Origin: Chitinophagaceae bacterium
Lineage (GTDB): Bacteria; Bacteroidota; Bacteroidia; Chitinophagales; Chitinophagaceae
Assembly: GCA_014379345.1 (NCBI GenBank)
Contig: JACMLY010000030.1
Coordinates: 1-64,000 of the forward strand
DNA length: 64,000 nucleotides
Reading direction: 5' to 3'
Part shown: piece by piece, positions 18,716-28,089 of the stretch
Layout of the letters: each line of letters begins with the position of its first letter
How positions within the stretch are numbered: the stretch's first letter is position 1
Program-made: the position numbers and the translations under genes
The notes under the pieces: generated by a model
What the model was told of the DNA's origin: nothing
The model's input: the letters and a program-made list of their open reading frames with translations, nothing else
Database searches by the model: none

Positions 18716-19735
18716 TCAGTTAGCTCTTAATTGAATATTGACGGGTTCGTCTCTGTTACAGGTGATCGTGCCATTTGTATAATTCAATTCTGCCAATTGG
18801 ATAACACTGCGCTTCACATCAAAATTGTTTTTGCCCCCGGGTACATCTTTTGTTCTTCCAGGATGTGTGAAATAAAACACGAAGGCCCGGTTGTTATTCA
18901 CCACTACGTCACAATGACCGCCGATAGCCTGGTCATCCGGTCCTTTACCCGGCTGCTCCAGTATTCTTTCGCTTTGCTTTTTCCATTTCAACAGGTCATC
19001 AGTTTGGTATAGTTCCAGTCCTTTCCACACGTCTACAATCATCCAATAGATATTGTGCCACCTGAAAACTTTAGGACCTTCACCCCGTGCTGCAATTGCT
19101 TTCCCTTTATCTTGCCAGGTGAATAAGTCTTTACTGTCTGCATAATAAATAGATTTGCCATCCTTTTCATTATTATACCACATCCGCCAGTTTCCATCCT
19201 GTAATTGAAATACGCTGGCATCGATCACTTTGTCATTTACGAGTTTTAAGGTGGATTCATATTTCCAGTTAAGCAGATCGGTGCTGGTCAGGTGAAGAAT
19301 CATCCTCGGGTGATTCCAATCAACAAAAACACCGGGCACATAAGTGAGGTACATATGAAAAATACCCCTGTCTTCGATGACATCGGGCGCCCAGAAAGTA
19401 TAGCCCTTATCCGGGCGGTAATTGATATTGGCGGTGTCTTTGTATGTCCATGTTTTTCCATCCTGCGACTCTGCGATGCCGATCCGCGTGCCGTGGACCC
19501 AGGCAACGCCGGTTGTGTCATCAAGTGTAGCGCGCCGGTTGGTATAAAACATCCACCAGCGCTGTTTATTTCTATTATAAATGATAACAGGATCTGCCGC
19601 GCCATGAAACACCGGATCATCGAACAATGGCTTTGGTGCTGCTTTTTTAGTGTCGATTATTTGTGCCGCTACGCTTGCGCAAAATATAATAGTCAATGTT
19701 CCCAGAAAATAACGGCAAAAGTTTCGGCTATTCAT
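18716..19735 (-). CDS. Secreted five-bladed propeller glycosidase (GH43/GH130-like)
   Basis: 339 residues with a signal peptide ending SVAAQ. Propeller blades are clear (ADPVIIYNRNKQRWWMFYTN; TFWAPDVIEDRGIFHMYLTY; VIDASVFQLQDGNWRMWYNN; GEGPKVFRWHNIYWMIVDVW), with candidate acidic residues in ADPVI, WAPDV, IDASV and GEGPK. It resembles GH43-clan hydrolases more than phosphorylases, but family number and substrate are uncertain. Its ATG overlaps the stop of the GH106 gene by 8 bases (ATGAATAG), so the two are translationally coupled. Products of GH106 (rhamnose removal) and of this enzyme are therefore probably made in fixed proportion. Confidence 0.88.
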   Translation of the reverse strand: MNSRNFCRYFLGTLTIIFCASVAAQIIDTKKAAPKPLFDDPVFHGAADPVIIYNRNKQRWWMFYTNRRATLDDTTGVAWVHGTRIGIAESQDGKTWTYKDTANINYRPDKGYTFWAPDVIEDRGIFHMYLTYVPGVFVDWNHPRMILHLTSTDLLNWKYESTLKLVNDKVIDASVFQLQDGNWRMWYNNEKDGKSIYYADSKDLFTWQDKGKAIAARGEGPKVFRWHNIYWMIVDVWKGLELYQTDDLLKWKKQSERILEQPGKGPDDQAIGGHCDVVVNNNRAFVFYFTHPGRTKDVPGGKNNFDVKRSVIQLAELNYTNGTITCNRDEPVNIQLRAN

Positions 19736-22553
19736 AGTTTACCGGTGCTAGGGTAACGGGCCCCGATAGTCCTGAGGGTAATGGTTTCCATGCAGAAGCA
19801 TCAAACAATCCATTCTTTGTATTTTCTCTTCGCCTTGCAGGCATATTCGTATTGTAAAATTTCTTCCAATGAATATTGTTCCGGTCCATGTACGAAATCC
19901 TGTTTGCCATCAGGTTGGAAACAATAATTTCCAACGTATTTGCCTGCTTAAAGTTTTCCCTTGAAATTACCACTTGGAATTTTGGCCCGATCAATGTGCC
20001 GATTTTCTGGCCATTCAAAAACACCTCCGCTGTTTCATTTACCTGGCCCAGTTCCAATAGCCATGCAAATGAATTGCCTGCTGGTTTTTCAAAACGAATG
20101 GAATATTTTGCCGTACCCGAAAAATTCTTAACATCCTCTCCTTCCAGATCTGTCCAGGATGACAGCTTACTGACAGTGGTTTTTGCCGGAACCGCCGGTC
20201 CTCCATTTAAAAACTCAATGGTCCATTCTCCATGGATGGGTTGTGCACTGCCAACAGCTTTGATATACGGAAAGACCTGCCCTGTCTTTTTACTGTTAAA
20301 AGTCTGAACGATCACTGATTCAAATGGCTGCAATTGCAATAATACTTCGATTGCTCCCGTGGAAGCAGTTTTCCATTTAGCCAGGCCTTTTATTCCGACC
20401 ATCGCATCAAATAAAGCAACCGAACTGGCTTTTGTATTGACGGGGATCCAATCATTCACTATTTTATCGCTGCGGTTATTAATGAAGTAAGTATAGCCAT
20501 CCGGATTTTTTCTCCTGATAAATGAAAGTCCTTTTTCTGGCAGGGACTCCCGTCTTATACCGGCTTCTTCAAAAAGTGTAGTCATATCGTTGCCGATCAT
20601 AAAAGCACCTTTGCCCATCACCGATTTTTTGATAGAGCCATCACCGGTAAACTGAAATTGCTTTATCATATTCTGAAATAAGACCCTTCTATCCTGCAGT
20701 TTATGAAAACCCGGAACATCAGATGGCAGGTTCTTATAAACAATAATTTTTGCCCCGGCCTTTGCGAGATCAACGAGTTTTTGAAGAGATTTTTCGGAGA
20801 TGAATTTATTTGCGGGGAGCAGGATGGTTTGGTAAGTATTTCCCCCGGTCATTAATCCATCGCCGGTAAACGATATATTTTGTAGTTGTCTGTCAGAAAA
20901 AAAATCAAAACCGTAACCGTTAGTGAGCATCCATTCTGATAATTTCTGAAAATCGGTACCATTAAACTCATGTTCCATATTATCGAAATGTTGCAGCAGG
21001 TTATTTCCCGGCTCCTGGTACCGGTCTGCCAGGGGATAGAACATCAACACATCATTATCGGGCCTTCCCTTTTGTAAAAAAGACTGTGTACGTGTCACGT
21101 AATTGTTCAACGCATGAAAATCTTTCCACTGCGGATTGGTTTGTTGAAAATGAACCGCTGCATAAAACAACCAACCCGGAAATTCTTCTTTTTTTGGTGA
21201 ATAGTTCACGCCGTGATAAAAAATATGGTTCACACCGCCCAGGAAAAAAAGATCGAGCACTTTTTTTACATCGCCCCAGGAAGAAAGAAAATGTTCGTTT
21301 AACCACGTCGCAGACTCTGATGACACCAGCGGCTTGCCCATCACATTGCCTGCTGAAGTGGCAAATTTGAAACGTGGGATATCGTTCCCTTCTGTTTCAG
21401 GTATGTCTATGGCGCCATACAGATCAAGCAAATTTGCTGGAGAACCGTGTGACTGGTTGCGGATGACAGCACCCTTTGTATCGCCCCAGCTTTTCCATTG
21501 TTTGGTGAAGTATTCAAGTATCAATTCGTCAATGGTTGAGCGATAATCGTAAATGATCCGGCTGTTTGTTTCTTCATCAGCTTTTTTAAACAATGCAGGC
21601 AAATGATCTCTCAGGTCATAGCCTCTTCTTTTTTGAAATTCTTCAAACAATCGCGGGGTCCAGTTAGATTGTCCGCGTGCATCATCTACTTCATACGAAT
21701 CGTTAAACAATGCCCGTATATAACTTATATCATATCCCCTGAAAGCATCATCAAATTTTCTAAAATAGTTTTTAACAGCTTCCCTGCTGAAATGATCGAT
21801 CGCATACCCTTCACCACCGGGAGCTGCCCGCTCAACCATTTTTCCATGCAGGCCTTCAAACAATGCATACAATGTCCATTTTCCCGGTGGCGCTTTCCAG
21901 TTCAGTTTTCCACCTGCATCTACCTGACCGGTCAGGTTTATGATCGTTCCTTTATCAGAATAAGCCATCAATGATTGCAAGGGAAGATGTCCGGGAAATT
22001 TTACCTGGTCAAGTGCGAGAGACTGGAGATTCTTATTTTCCGGAATATTCCGGTTGATCTCTTCAATAGCTGGCTGTTTGTCATTGGCAACCCTTATCCA
22101 TTTTTCCTGTGTATAAATTATATTCTCTTTTAATTCTTCTCCTTCACTGATGGTATATGTTTTATAAAGAATGGTTTTGCTGGCATCTTTATCGGACGTT
22201 GTCGGTCCTCCAAAAGGCCATCCGGTGCCATTGGCAAGATCGATGCCTAAGTCAAGCCGTTTTGCTTCTTTGATGGTGTGGTCAAGCATTTGCATCCACT
22301 GAGGAGCCAAAAAATTGATGAATTCCTTTTCATAACCGTGCACTCCATAAATAGGTGTAATTTCTAAACCGCCAAGGCCTGCAGCCTGGTAGTCCAACAT
22401 ATTTGCGGTAAGATCTTTTTTATTGACCGCACTTCCTTCCCACCACCAGCGTGCCCAGGGTTTCGTTTGCTGCGATATGGCTGGCCATTGGATCTGGCAT
22501 ATTCCTGAAGTGAAAGCCAACACAATCAATAATAACAAAAGGAATTTCTTCAT
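19728..22553 (-). CDS. Secreted GH106-like alpha-L-rhamnosidase
   Basis: 941 residues with a signal peptide (LLLLLIVLAFTSGICQ). The family opening ARWWWEGSAVNKKDL and conserved stretches GLGGLEITPIYGVHG, GIDLANGTGWPFGGP, RALFNDSYEVDDARGQ and IDIPETEGND identify GH106. The C-terminus is a jelly-roll domain (AEVFLNGQKIGTLIG). GH106 enzymes remove alpha-L-rhamnose from RG-I, RG-II or related glycans, using a calcium ion. Length is normal for the family. It overlaps the downstream propeller gene by 8 bases. The gap to the upstream GH28-like gene holds a degenerate palindrome of the 'cttcgtg' family. Confidence 0.93.
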   Translation of the reverse strand: MKKFLLLLLIVLAFTSGICQIQWPAISQQTKPWARWWWEGSAVNKKDLTANMLDYQAAGLGGLEITPIYGVHGYEKEFINFLAPQWMQMLDHTIKEAKRLDLGIDLANGTGWPFGGPTTSDKDASKTILYKTYTISEGEELKENIIYTQEKWIRVANDKQPAIEEINRNIPENKNLQSLALDQVKFPGHLPLQSLMAYSDKGTIINLTGQVDAGGKLNWKAPPGKWTLYALFEGLHGKMVERAAPGGEGYAIDHFSREAVKNYFRKFDDAFRGYDISYIRALFNDSYEVDDARGQSNWTPRLFEEFQKRRGYDLRDHLPALFKKADEETNSRIIYDYRSTIDELILEYFTKQWKSWGDTKGAVIRNQSHGSPANLLDLYGAIDIPETEGNDIPRFKFATSAGNVMGKPLVSSESATWLNEHFLSSWGDVKKVLDLFFLGGVNHIFYHGVNYSPKKEEFPGWLFYAAVHFQQTNPQWKDFHALNNYVTRTQSFLQKGRPDNDVLMFYPLADRYQEPGNNLLQHFDNMEHEFNGTDFQKLSEWMLTNGYGFDFFSDRQLQNISFTGDGLMTGGNTYQTILLPANKFISEKSLQKLVDLAKAGAKIIVYKNLPSDVPGFHKLQDRRVLFQNMIKQFQFTGDGSIKKSVMGKGAFMIGNDMTTLFEEAGIRRESLPEKGLSFIRRKNPDGYTYFINNRSDKIVNDWIPVNTKASSVALFDAMVGIKGLAKWKTASTGAIEVLLQLQPFESVIVQTFNSKKTGQVFPYIKAVGSAQPIHGEWTIEFLNGGPAVPAKTTVSKLSSWTDLEGEDVKNFSGTAKYSIRFEKPAGNSFAWLLELGQVNETAEVFLNGQKIGTLIGPKFQVVISRENFKQANTLEIIVSNLMANRISYMDRNNIHWKKFYNTNMPARRRENTKNGLFDASAWKPLPSGLSGPVTLAPVNYE

Positions 22554-22596
22554 GCAGTTTTATTTATTCTTGGTACCTGGACGTTGGTGATTGTCT

Positions 22597-22656
22597 GGCA
22601 CAAAGACACAAAGTAAAAGGGTTTCTGATGACTTCGTGTCCTGATGCCTTTGCGGC
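22597..22656. repeat. Degenerate 'cttcgtg' palindrome
   Basis: GGCACAAAGACACAAAGT and ACTTCGTGTCCTGATGCC are imperfect reverse complements (13 of 18). The element fills most of the 115 bases between the GH28-like and GH106 genes. Confidence 0.55.
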
Positions 22657-22668
22657 AAAATTTTTTTA

Positions 22669-24240
22669 TCAAAATAACACTGTAGTAACCTTTTGAAGTC
22701 TTTTATCATTAAAACCTTCCGTTTGTTGCATACTGAAATCTTCGATATTCTTTAAACTAAACGTTTTTGTTCCCGGAACGGGTTGCGCTTTTACCCGGAA
22801 AAGATCAATGCCTTTCACATCTTCCATTACAAAAGCAGGTCTTGTCTCTTTGCCCAGGTAATAAATTTCAACATTATTCAACTCGATATTTTTTGCATGC
22901 CTGATGAAAAAACCATAGGCTGGCATGATACCCATTTTAGCTGGTTCGGGATATTGTTTTTCATTTTCCGGAACGATAGTTTGAATTTTTGAAATTGCAG
23001 AATCCATCTGTCGGTAGTAGATACGGATATTGTTCAATTTTACGTCTTCGATATTGTGTCCGGGTATTCCGCTTATGATGGAGGCAAAATGCGAATCGGC
23101 ATTATATACGGAGATATTGCTGATCATTATTCTCCGGAGGGCGCCCACGGGTGTACCATCGGGCCCACGCATTCTTGCTCCGATCCTTAAAAACAGGGGA
23201 GCGTTCACGATATCCTTCATTACCAGATTGGTGATGGTGACATCTTCAAGCATGCCGCCATCAACAGTTTCAAGTGCCAGGCCACGGCAATGAATGAATA
23301 CACAATTCGAGATAGTGATATTCCGGAAACCACCGTTTGATTCCGTACCAAATTTTATTCTTCCTGTAGGGCCTTCATGATCGGGTACAAGTTGCCATTC
23401 ATTTTTTTGATAGGTGCCATTGAGAAGCGTTCCCCGGTCGAAGCCACTTACCTGGCAATTGGTGATGGTCACATTTTCTGTTGACCGTGCAAATCCCAAT
23501 GCGTAAGAGCTTTTCAGGCAGATGGCATCATCAAACGGGGAATTAACGGTGCAATTGGAAATACGTACGTTGCGGCAGCAATCAATATCCATTCCGTCGC
23601 GGTTGGTATCCATTTTTACATTATCGATCGTTAGGTTGTCAATACCCGTGGCCAGCAGCGCGAAATGTCCACCCAATAGAACGGTAAAATCTTTCAGGAT
23701 AACGTTGCGGCAAAGTTTTAATGCGATCGCTTTATTGCCTATGCCATTCCCTTGCCGGCCAAATCCTCTTGTTAATCCTTTGCCATGAATGGTTCCGGGA
23801 CCGAGTATGGAAATGTTTTCCAGGTTTTCTCCCCATATAAGACTGTTACGCCAATGGCTATGACCGAAATCCTGGTATCGATATTTATCACCCCACTCAT
23901 TGGGTTCAGCTTCGTCATATCCCGCAAAGCCCGCTGACGCCGAATCCGCAGCCAGCAGGGTTGATCCCTGATCAAGATATAATGAAATATTACTTTTTAA
24001 ATGAATCGAAAAACTCAGGAATATTCCGGGGGGAAAATAAACAGTGCCTCCACCAGATCCGGATGCAGAGTCAATGGCTGCATTGATCGCTTTTGTATCA
24101 AGGGTCTTGCCATCTCCGCGGGCTCCGAAATTTTTTATATTGAGCCAGTTTTGCTGTTGTGAGCTCGCAACAGCGGAAATCAAAAAACAGCTGCTCAAAG
24201 CCAGGACAAGGCGGCGAATAGTAAAATATACTAGCTGCAT
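22669..24240 (-). CDS. Secreted GH28-like parallel beta-helix protein
   Basis: 523 residues. The signal peptide (LVLALSSCFLISAVASSQ) is followed by the pectin-lyase-fold opening IKNFGARGDGKTLDTKAINA. GH28-type active-site segments are TNRDGMDIDCCRN and SPFDDAICLKS, so the key Asp residues seem kept. The canonical GHG becomes FGTESNGGF and the RIK segment is not recognisable (LRIGARMRGPDG lies near the expected place). This resembles the divergent GH28 branch seen in RG-I loci, with exo-acting members on unusual galacturonides. The ATG at 24240 is chosen over an in-frame TTG three codons upstream. It is the first gene of the minus-strand run that leads to GH106. Confidence 0.88.
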   Translation of the reverse strand: MQLVYFTIRRLVLALSSCFLISAVASSQQQNWLNIKNFGARGDGKTLDTKAINAAIDSASGSGGGTVYFPPGIFLSFSIHLKSNISLYLDQGSTLLAADSASAGFAGYDEAEPNEWGDKYRYQDFGHSHWRNSLIWGENLENISILGPGTIHGKGLTRGFGRQGNGIGNKAIALKLCRNVILKDFTVLLGGHFALLATGIDNLTIDNVKMDTNRDGMDIDCCRNVRISNCTVNSPFDDAICLKSSYALGFARSTENVTITNCQVSGFDRGTLLNGTYQKNEWQLVPDHEGPTGRIKFGTESNGGFRNITISNCVFIHCRGLALETVDGGMLEDVTITNLVMKDIVNAPLFLRIGARMRGPDGTPVGALRRIMISNISVYNADSHFASIISGIPGHNIEDVKLNNIRIYYRQMDSAISKIQTIVPENEKQYPEPAKMGIMPAYGFFIRHAKNIELNNVEIYYLGKETRPAFVMEDVKGIDLFRVKAQPVPGTKTFSLKNIEDFSMQQTEGFNDKRLQKVTTVLF

Positions 24241-24441
24241 AACAAGCAATCTGTTGAAGCTGTAAAGTAAGTGTTCAGGCTCCTTTAACTATCCTGTTGC
24301 GTCCTGAGAAAAAAGACAGATGTTTTTTTCCGGAAAATGGTCTGCTTCCCGGTGTAAGCAGGGATTTTTGTGGCAATAAGAATTAAGAGCGATATTATTT
24401 TGGTGCTGGCAGGAAATTTGAAGTCACACTCTAAAAAGTAT

Positions 24442-24639
24442 ATGAAAAGAAACTGCATTATACTTGCTGTTGTACTGTTCTGTACTGGTTGCGATGGAGA
24501 GGTAAAGGTCAACGAACAGAAACTGGATTCCGCCGGAGCCAGGCTCCAGAAAACGGTAGAAAAAGGGGCAGATAGCATTGGCGTGAAACTCGGCAGGCTG
24601 AAAGATAAATTGGATAAGGATGACACGTTAAAGAAATAA
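24442..24639 (+). CDS. Small lipoprotein of unknown function
   Basis: 65 residues, starting MKRNCIILAVVLFCTGCDGE: a short basic start, a hydrophobic stretch and a Cys at about position 17 in a lipobox-like context. The mature part is charged and helical (KLDSAGARLQKTVEKGADSI, KLGRLKDKLDKDD), possibly a small amphipathic coiled coil. An in-frame ATG at 24370 lacks a signal sequence, so 24442 is preferred. It is the only plus-strand gene within the minus-strand hydrolase block, and neither neighbour suggests a role. Function unknown. Confidence 0.6.
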   Translation: MKRNCIILAVVLFCTGCDGEVKVNEQKLDSAGARLQKTVEKGADSIGVKLGRLKDKLDKDDTLKK

Positions 24640-24689
24640 TTTTATTTTCCGGCGATGTTCAAGAAAACTGTGTTAGAAAATAATTTCTC

Positions 24690-24790
24690 CTATGTTCCTT
24701 TGTGGTAAAAAAATCTTACATAATCTTGATATTACCCACGTGCAGATCATGTACCACATAGAATCATAGGAACATAGAAAGAACATAGAA
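24690..24790. repeat. Palindrome, 'ctatgttcc' family
   Basis: TCCTATGTTCCTTTGTGGTA and TACCACATAGAATCATAGGA form an imperfect inverted repeat around a 40-base centre, with trailing ACATAGAA units. The related element at 26909-26954 shares CTATGAT, GTGG/CCAC and CATAG. Confidence 0.65.
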
Positions 24791-25010
24791 TTTGTTATTG
24801 TCAACAAGAATTGCATCCTCTTAGGCTTCAAAAGATTTAGAGTAACTTTCAAATAAAAATAATCGTCCCGCAAAAGTTCAACTCCGCAGATGCCAATCCA
24901 TCAATTTTATTTCATATAGTGGAATTTAGGAATGTTCGCCTAAAAAGTTACAGATAAAATTTAAGGCCTGGAATCAATGACATTGCGTGGGGCAGAATGT
25001 CAATAACGAG
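24791..25010. other. Intergenic stretch with nothing recognised
   Basis: This 220-base part of the gap between the small lipoprotein and the DinB-like gene is AT-rich. I see no convincing reading frame, promoter or repeat in it beyond the palindromes on either side. Confidence 0.5.
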
Positions 25011-25066
25011 AAATCTTGAAGGTCTTACCCGGATTTTAACGTCCGGATTTCAAACCTTCAAGATTT
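25011..25066 (-). repeat. Hairpin downstream of the DinB-like gene
   Basis: AAATCTTGAAGGT (25011-25023) and ACCTTCAAGATTT (25054-25066) are perfect reverse complements, and an inner CCGGA/TCCGG pair makes a second stem. It begins 14 bases past the stop codon of the minus-strand gene. It could end transcription, but it lacks a clear U-run. Confidence 0.65.
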
Positions 25067-25079
25067 TTATAACCGACGA

Positions 25080-25577
25080 TCACATAGTCATTTCATCAGC
25101 ACTTGGTCCATAGCTACCCGGGATCGGAATATCCAAAATTCTTAGATAAACGCCCAATTGGGCGCGATGGTGAGTGATCTGATTCAAGCAATGCCTGATC
25201 AATTCGTATTTGGTCATTACGGCGTATATCTGCTGTCCGTTTCGCAGGGTCCAGCTTGGTAAAAGATCTTCTTTGCCCGCACTGTTTAAAGACTCTTTCC
25301 CGCTTTCATAAGACCGTTCCAAAATAGCCAACAGATCCGAAGTATGCTCCGCAGCTGTTGGAGTGTACGGACTGGTTTCAAAATCCATTTCAGTTGTATT
25401 TAAACCCATAGTGATCCAGGAAGGTAATTCTGCAATATGAACAGCAAGTTCCCTCATGGCGGTACTTTTTTGATGGGGTTTCCAGGCGAATTTATCTTCG
25501 GGTACAAGTGTCAGCATTTTTCGCGCAACCTGTACCTCATGATCTAATTCTTTTAAAAGCAATGGAATGATTTGCAT
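25080..25577 (-). CDS. DinB-like four-helix metalloprotein
   Basis: 165 residues. The DinB/YfiT fold is a four-helix bundle with a His-based metal site. Here the candidate ligands are the His of LAVHIAEL (about 45) and the pair in NQITHHRAQLG (about 135-139). No signal peptide is present, so it is cytoplasmic. Members are often thiol-dependent transferases or stress proteins; none of that can be decided here. The ATG at 25577 is preferred to a TTG seven codons upstream. It stands alone inside the pectin region, divergent from the next lipoprotein gene, and has no evident link to pectin breakdown. Confidence 0.88.
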   Translation of the reverse strand: MQIIPLLLKELDHEVQVARKMLTLVPEDKFAWKPHQKSTAMRELAVHIAELPSWITMGLNTTEMDFETSPYTPTAAEHTSDLLAILERSYESGKESLNSAGKEDLLPSWTLRNGQQIYAVMTKYELIRHCLNQITHHRAQLGVYLRILDIPIPGSYGPSADEMTM

Positions 25578-25758
25578 ATAATTTGTTTTATGATACAAAG
25601 TAACACCCGGCTATTGACAACCCTATGTCAGTATCTATTATGGTGAGAAAAATATTTAAAGAAAAGCAGTATCAAATTAGTTTGAAAACACCCTGTATCT
25701 TTAGAAAGAATCATAATTTGTTAGTTCGTTGTGTCTTTCTTTGTGTACGTAGTAGTTT

Positions 25759-25818
25759 CCTTTGTGTCTTAGTGCCTTCGTGGCAAAAAAGTTGCCACTA
25801 AGTCACTAACACAAAGAA
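25759..25818. repeat. 'cttcgtggca' palindrome
   Basis: CCTTTGTGTCTTAGTGCCTT with CGTGGCAA on the left faces TTGCCACTAAGTCACTAACA with CAAAG on the right. It is a strong member of the palindrome family, lying between the divergent DinB-like and propeller lipoprotein genes and close to the latter's start. Confidence 0.75.
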
Positions 25819-25866
25819 AGGCATGAAGAAAGCAGCTGATTAAACCTTCACGATATAAACAGAACT

Positions 25867-26862
25867 ATGACAACTCCTTTAAAAAAAAATCTTAATAGCT
25901 GCAGGCTGTTTCTAATTGTCTTATGCCTGCTATCGATCTTTTTTATAAGCTGCAGTTCTCAACGGCCGGTCGTCACGAAATCTCCTGATCCGAGTTCCCA
26001 CAAGCTTCTTCTTCGGGATGAAGGCTTATCGCAATTGAGCTATGTAGATCTGAAAAATCCCGAAGCAAATTGGCATATGCCCGTGCCGGCCGGCAGGGAT
26101 ATGCAGCTCGTTGGACGGAGGCGTGTTCTTATCGGAACAGGAACGGGTTATGAAGAGCGGGAAATTTTAACGGGGGCAAAAGTGTATGAACTCAATGCAT
26201 TCAATGGTACCATTGCCGCAAGAAGACTTCGGAACGGCAACACGTTATTAACAGGATTGAACTGGCAGGGTAAACAAGGAATTGTATTGGTGGAAGTGGA
26301 TAAGGATGGTAAAATAAAAAGATTGATCGTGTACCCAGGACATAATTACGTGCGGCTTGTTCGCGAAACTGTTGCAGGTACCTTTTTGATTACGGCCGAT
26401 GACACCATCTTTGAAGGAAATGCAGATGGAACCATTTTATGGCAGGCAACACTAACCGGTCGTGATAAGCCTCATGCATGGCAGGCCTTGCGTTTATCAA
26501 ACGGACAAACTGTGGTAAGTGGTGGCTTTACGGCGAATTTTCAAATCTTCGGGAAAGATGGAAAATTATTGGACACGATCAGTGGGCCTGCCACCGTAAA
26601 ACCTCATTTTTATGCAGGGTTCCAGATACTTTCGAATGATAATTTATTAGTTACTAACTGGCAGGGGCATGGTGCAAATTTTGGTACAAGCGGAATACAA
26701 GTTCTGGAATATAATCGAAACGGTGATCTGGTGTGGTCGTGGAAACAGGATGCAGCAAAATTTTCATCTTTGCAGGGGGTGATTGTGCTGGATGGCCTGG
26801 ATGTAAATCAGTTGCATGTTGAGGATGCAAATGGAAGACTCGCCGCGGTAAAGCTGCCTTAG
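25867..26862 (+). CDS. Propeller-like outer-surface lipoprotein, unknown function
   Basis: 331 residues. The N-terminus ends a hydrophobic stretch with FFISC, a lipobox, so the mature protein starts at a lipidated Cys near 29. The rest is a series of short beta-strand repeats with aromatic-Gly turns (NGTIAARRLRNGNTLLTGLN, NADGTILWQATLTG, LSNGQTVVSGGF, NRNGDLVWSWKQDA), the pattern of PQQ-like or YncE-like propellers. No catalytic motif is seen. It is one of few plus-strand genes here and may be a surface binding or scaffold protein; function is unknown. Confidence 0.8.
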   Translation: MTTPLKKNLNSCRLFLIVLCLLSIFFISCSSQRPVVTKSPDPSSHKLLLRDEGLSQLSYVDLKNPEANWHMPVPAGRDMQLVGRRRVLIGTGTGYEEREILTGAKVYELNAFNGTIAARRLRNGNTLLTGLNWQGKQGIVLVEVDKDGKIKRLIVYPGHNYVRLVRETVAGTFLITADDTIFEGNADGTILWQATLTGRDKPHAWQALRLSNGQTVVSGGFTANFQIFGKDGKLLDTISGPATVKPHFYAGFQILSNDNLLVTNWQGHGANFGTSGIQVLEYNRNGDLVWSWKQDAAKFSSLQGVIVLDGLDVNQLHVEDANGRLAAVKLP

Positions 26863-26908
26863 CTTTGCTCTTCGATTCATAAATTTATTAACTATGATCC
26901 TTGTATGT

Positions 26909-26954
26909 TCTATGATCCCATGTGGCAAATTTTTTTCACCACACAGGATCATAG
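26909..26954. repeat. Palindrome, 'ctatgatcc' family
   Basis: CTATGATCCCATGTGG on the left and CCACACAGGATCATAG on the right pair at 14 of 16 positions around an A/T loop. It lies between the convergent ends of the propeller lipoprotein and the 363-residue lipoprotein gene. Confidence 0.75.
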
Positions 26955-26981
26955 AAACATAGGACAAAACATAGCAATTGT

Positions 26982-28073
26982 CTAACGTTTTATAACAAAA
27001 GGCCGCTCATAGTTTCTTTCGTCGGGCATTGACGGTGTCGTTGTAATGTCCCGGTCGAAAACCCTGTTGAGGTTATTTCCTGCCAGGTCTTCCAGATAGG
27101 ATGCAACCTGTAGAGCATGGCCTCCAACCGACCATGGGTTGATCGGAATAAAAATGAGTTTTGATTCTTCCGCAGAAATAGAAAAAGAACCAGGTATACT
27201 TTTCTTATTTTCATCAACCACACGGATCGTTTCCTGCAAAAGGAAATAATCGAGCGATTCATCCATATTTATCACAAGTGGGTGTGTGGTTCCGGCGCCA
27301 GGTAAATCCAATATCCACCGTTTGGGATCAGGCGAAATGCTGTCGCGGGATATTACGCTGAATTGTCGTGCATAAGATTGTGCTAAAGGCAATCCCCGTG
27401 TATCCTGCCATTTTGATGAAACAGATAAAGTGTACAGTTCGCCTTTTTTTAATGGATTTCCCATTTGCTCATTCGGTATCAGATCACGTTTTATTCTCCC
27501 GGGATCAAGCCAGACAGTTAATATGGTTCTTTGTTCATTCCATAATTCAGGTTGAAGGTTCAGGAAAACATCTGCAATCGTATCTTTCTGGTTGCTTAAA
27601 AGGGTGATGTATTTCTGCGATTCGCCTTCACGCATGGGATGTGAAAATTCAAGATAGACCTTAATAAGATTCTCAGGCAACTCATACCGGGTAGGATATA
27701 TTTTGATGAGGGCGGGAAGATTGTTTGTATCAGCTGGTGGGATTTTTATTTTTGCAATTTGCATGTTTCGAAAAATAATTTGATAAGTCAATCCTCTTGA
27801 AAAAGGAATGACCGGCTCAAAGATCAATTTATTACCCACAATGTTTTGTTCACCCAAAATGGAAGATGTATTTCGAGTTTCAAGACGAACCTCAAAAAGG
27901 TTTCGCAAGGAATCGATAGGAAGCTCAGCTAAAGAACTTATAGGCACTGAAATAGCGTTGGCGCGATCGTCTTTCCAAATAATACTGATCTCTCCGGTCT
28001 TATTCTCCACGCAGGAAGAAAATAAACACAGGACAAAAAAAATCAGGCTAGGCAAATTGCCTAACCTGATCAT
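26982..28073 (-). CDS. Lipoprotein with Ig-like domains, unknown function
   Basis: 363 residues from ATG 28073: MIRLGNLPSLIFFVLCLFSS then Cys, a classic lipoprotein signal. Longer in-frame starts (28106, 28133) would overlap the upstream gene and bury the signal. The mature region is beta-rich, and the phrase VYLEFSHPMREGE plus a closing YLEDLAGNNLNRVFDRD resemble the Ig-like 'SbsA_Ig' type domains of surface proteins. No enzymatic motif was found. It starts 16 bases after the stop of the 367-residue secreted protein, so the two are surely one operon and probably a functional pair. Confidence 0.8.
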   Translation of the reverse strand: MIRLGNLPSLIFFVLCLFSSCVENKTGEISIIWKDDRANAISVPISSLAELPIDSLRNLFEVRLETRNTSSILGEQNIVGNKLIFEPVIPFSRGLTYQIIFRNMQIAKIKIPPADTNNLPALIKIYPTRYELPENLIKVYLEFSHPMREGESQKYITLLSNQKDTIADVFLNLQPELWNEQRTILTVWLDPGRIKRDLIPNEQMGNPLKKGELYTLSVSSKWQDTRGLPLAQSYARQFSVISRDSISPDPKRWILDLPGAGTTHPLVINMDESLDYFLLQETIRVVDENKKSIPGSFSISAEESKLIFIPINPWSVGGHALQVASYLEDLAGNNLNRVFDRDITTTPSMPDERNYERPFVIKR

Positions 28074-28089
28074 TCCGGGAAACTGAAAT

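Noticed and set aside
24640-25079. Additional small gene in the lipoprotein to DinB-like gap
   Set aside because: The one frame of 66 codons (24673-24873) is built from the palindrome at 24690-24790 and has no start context or domain.
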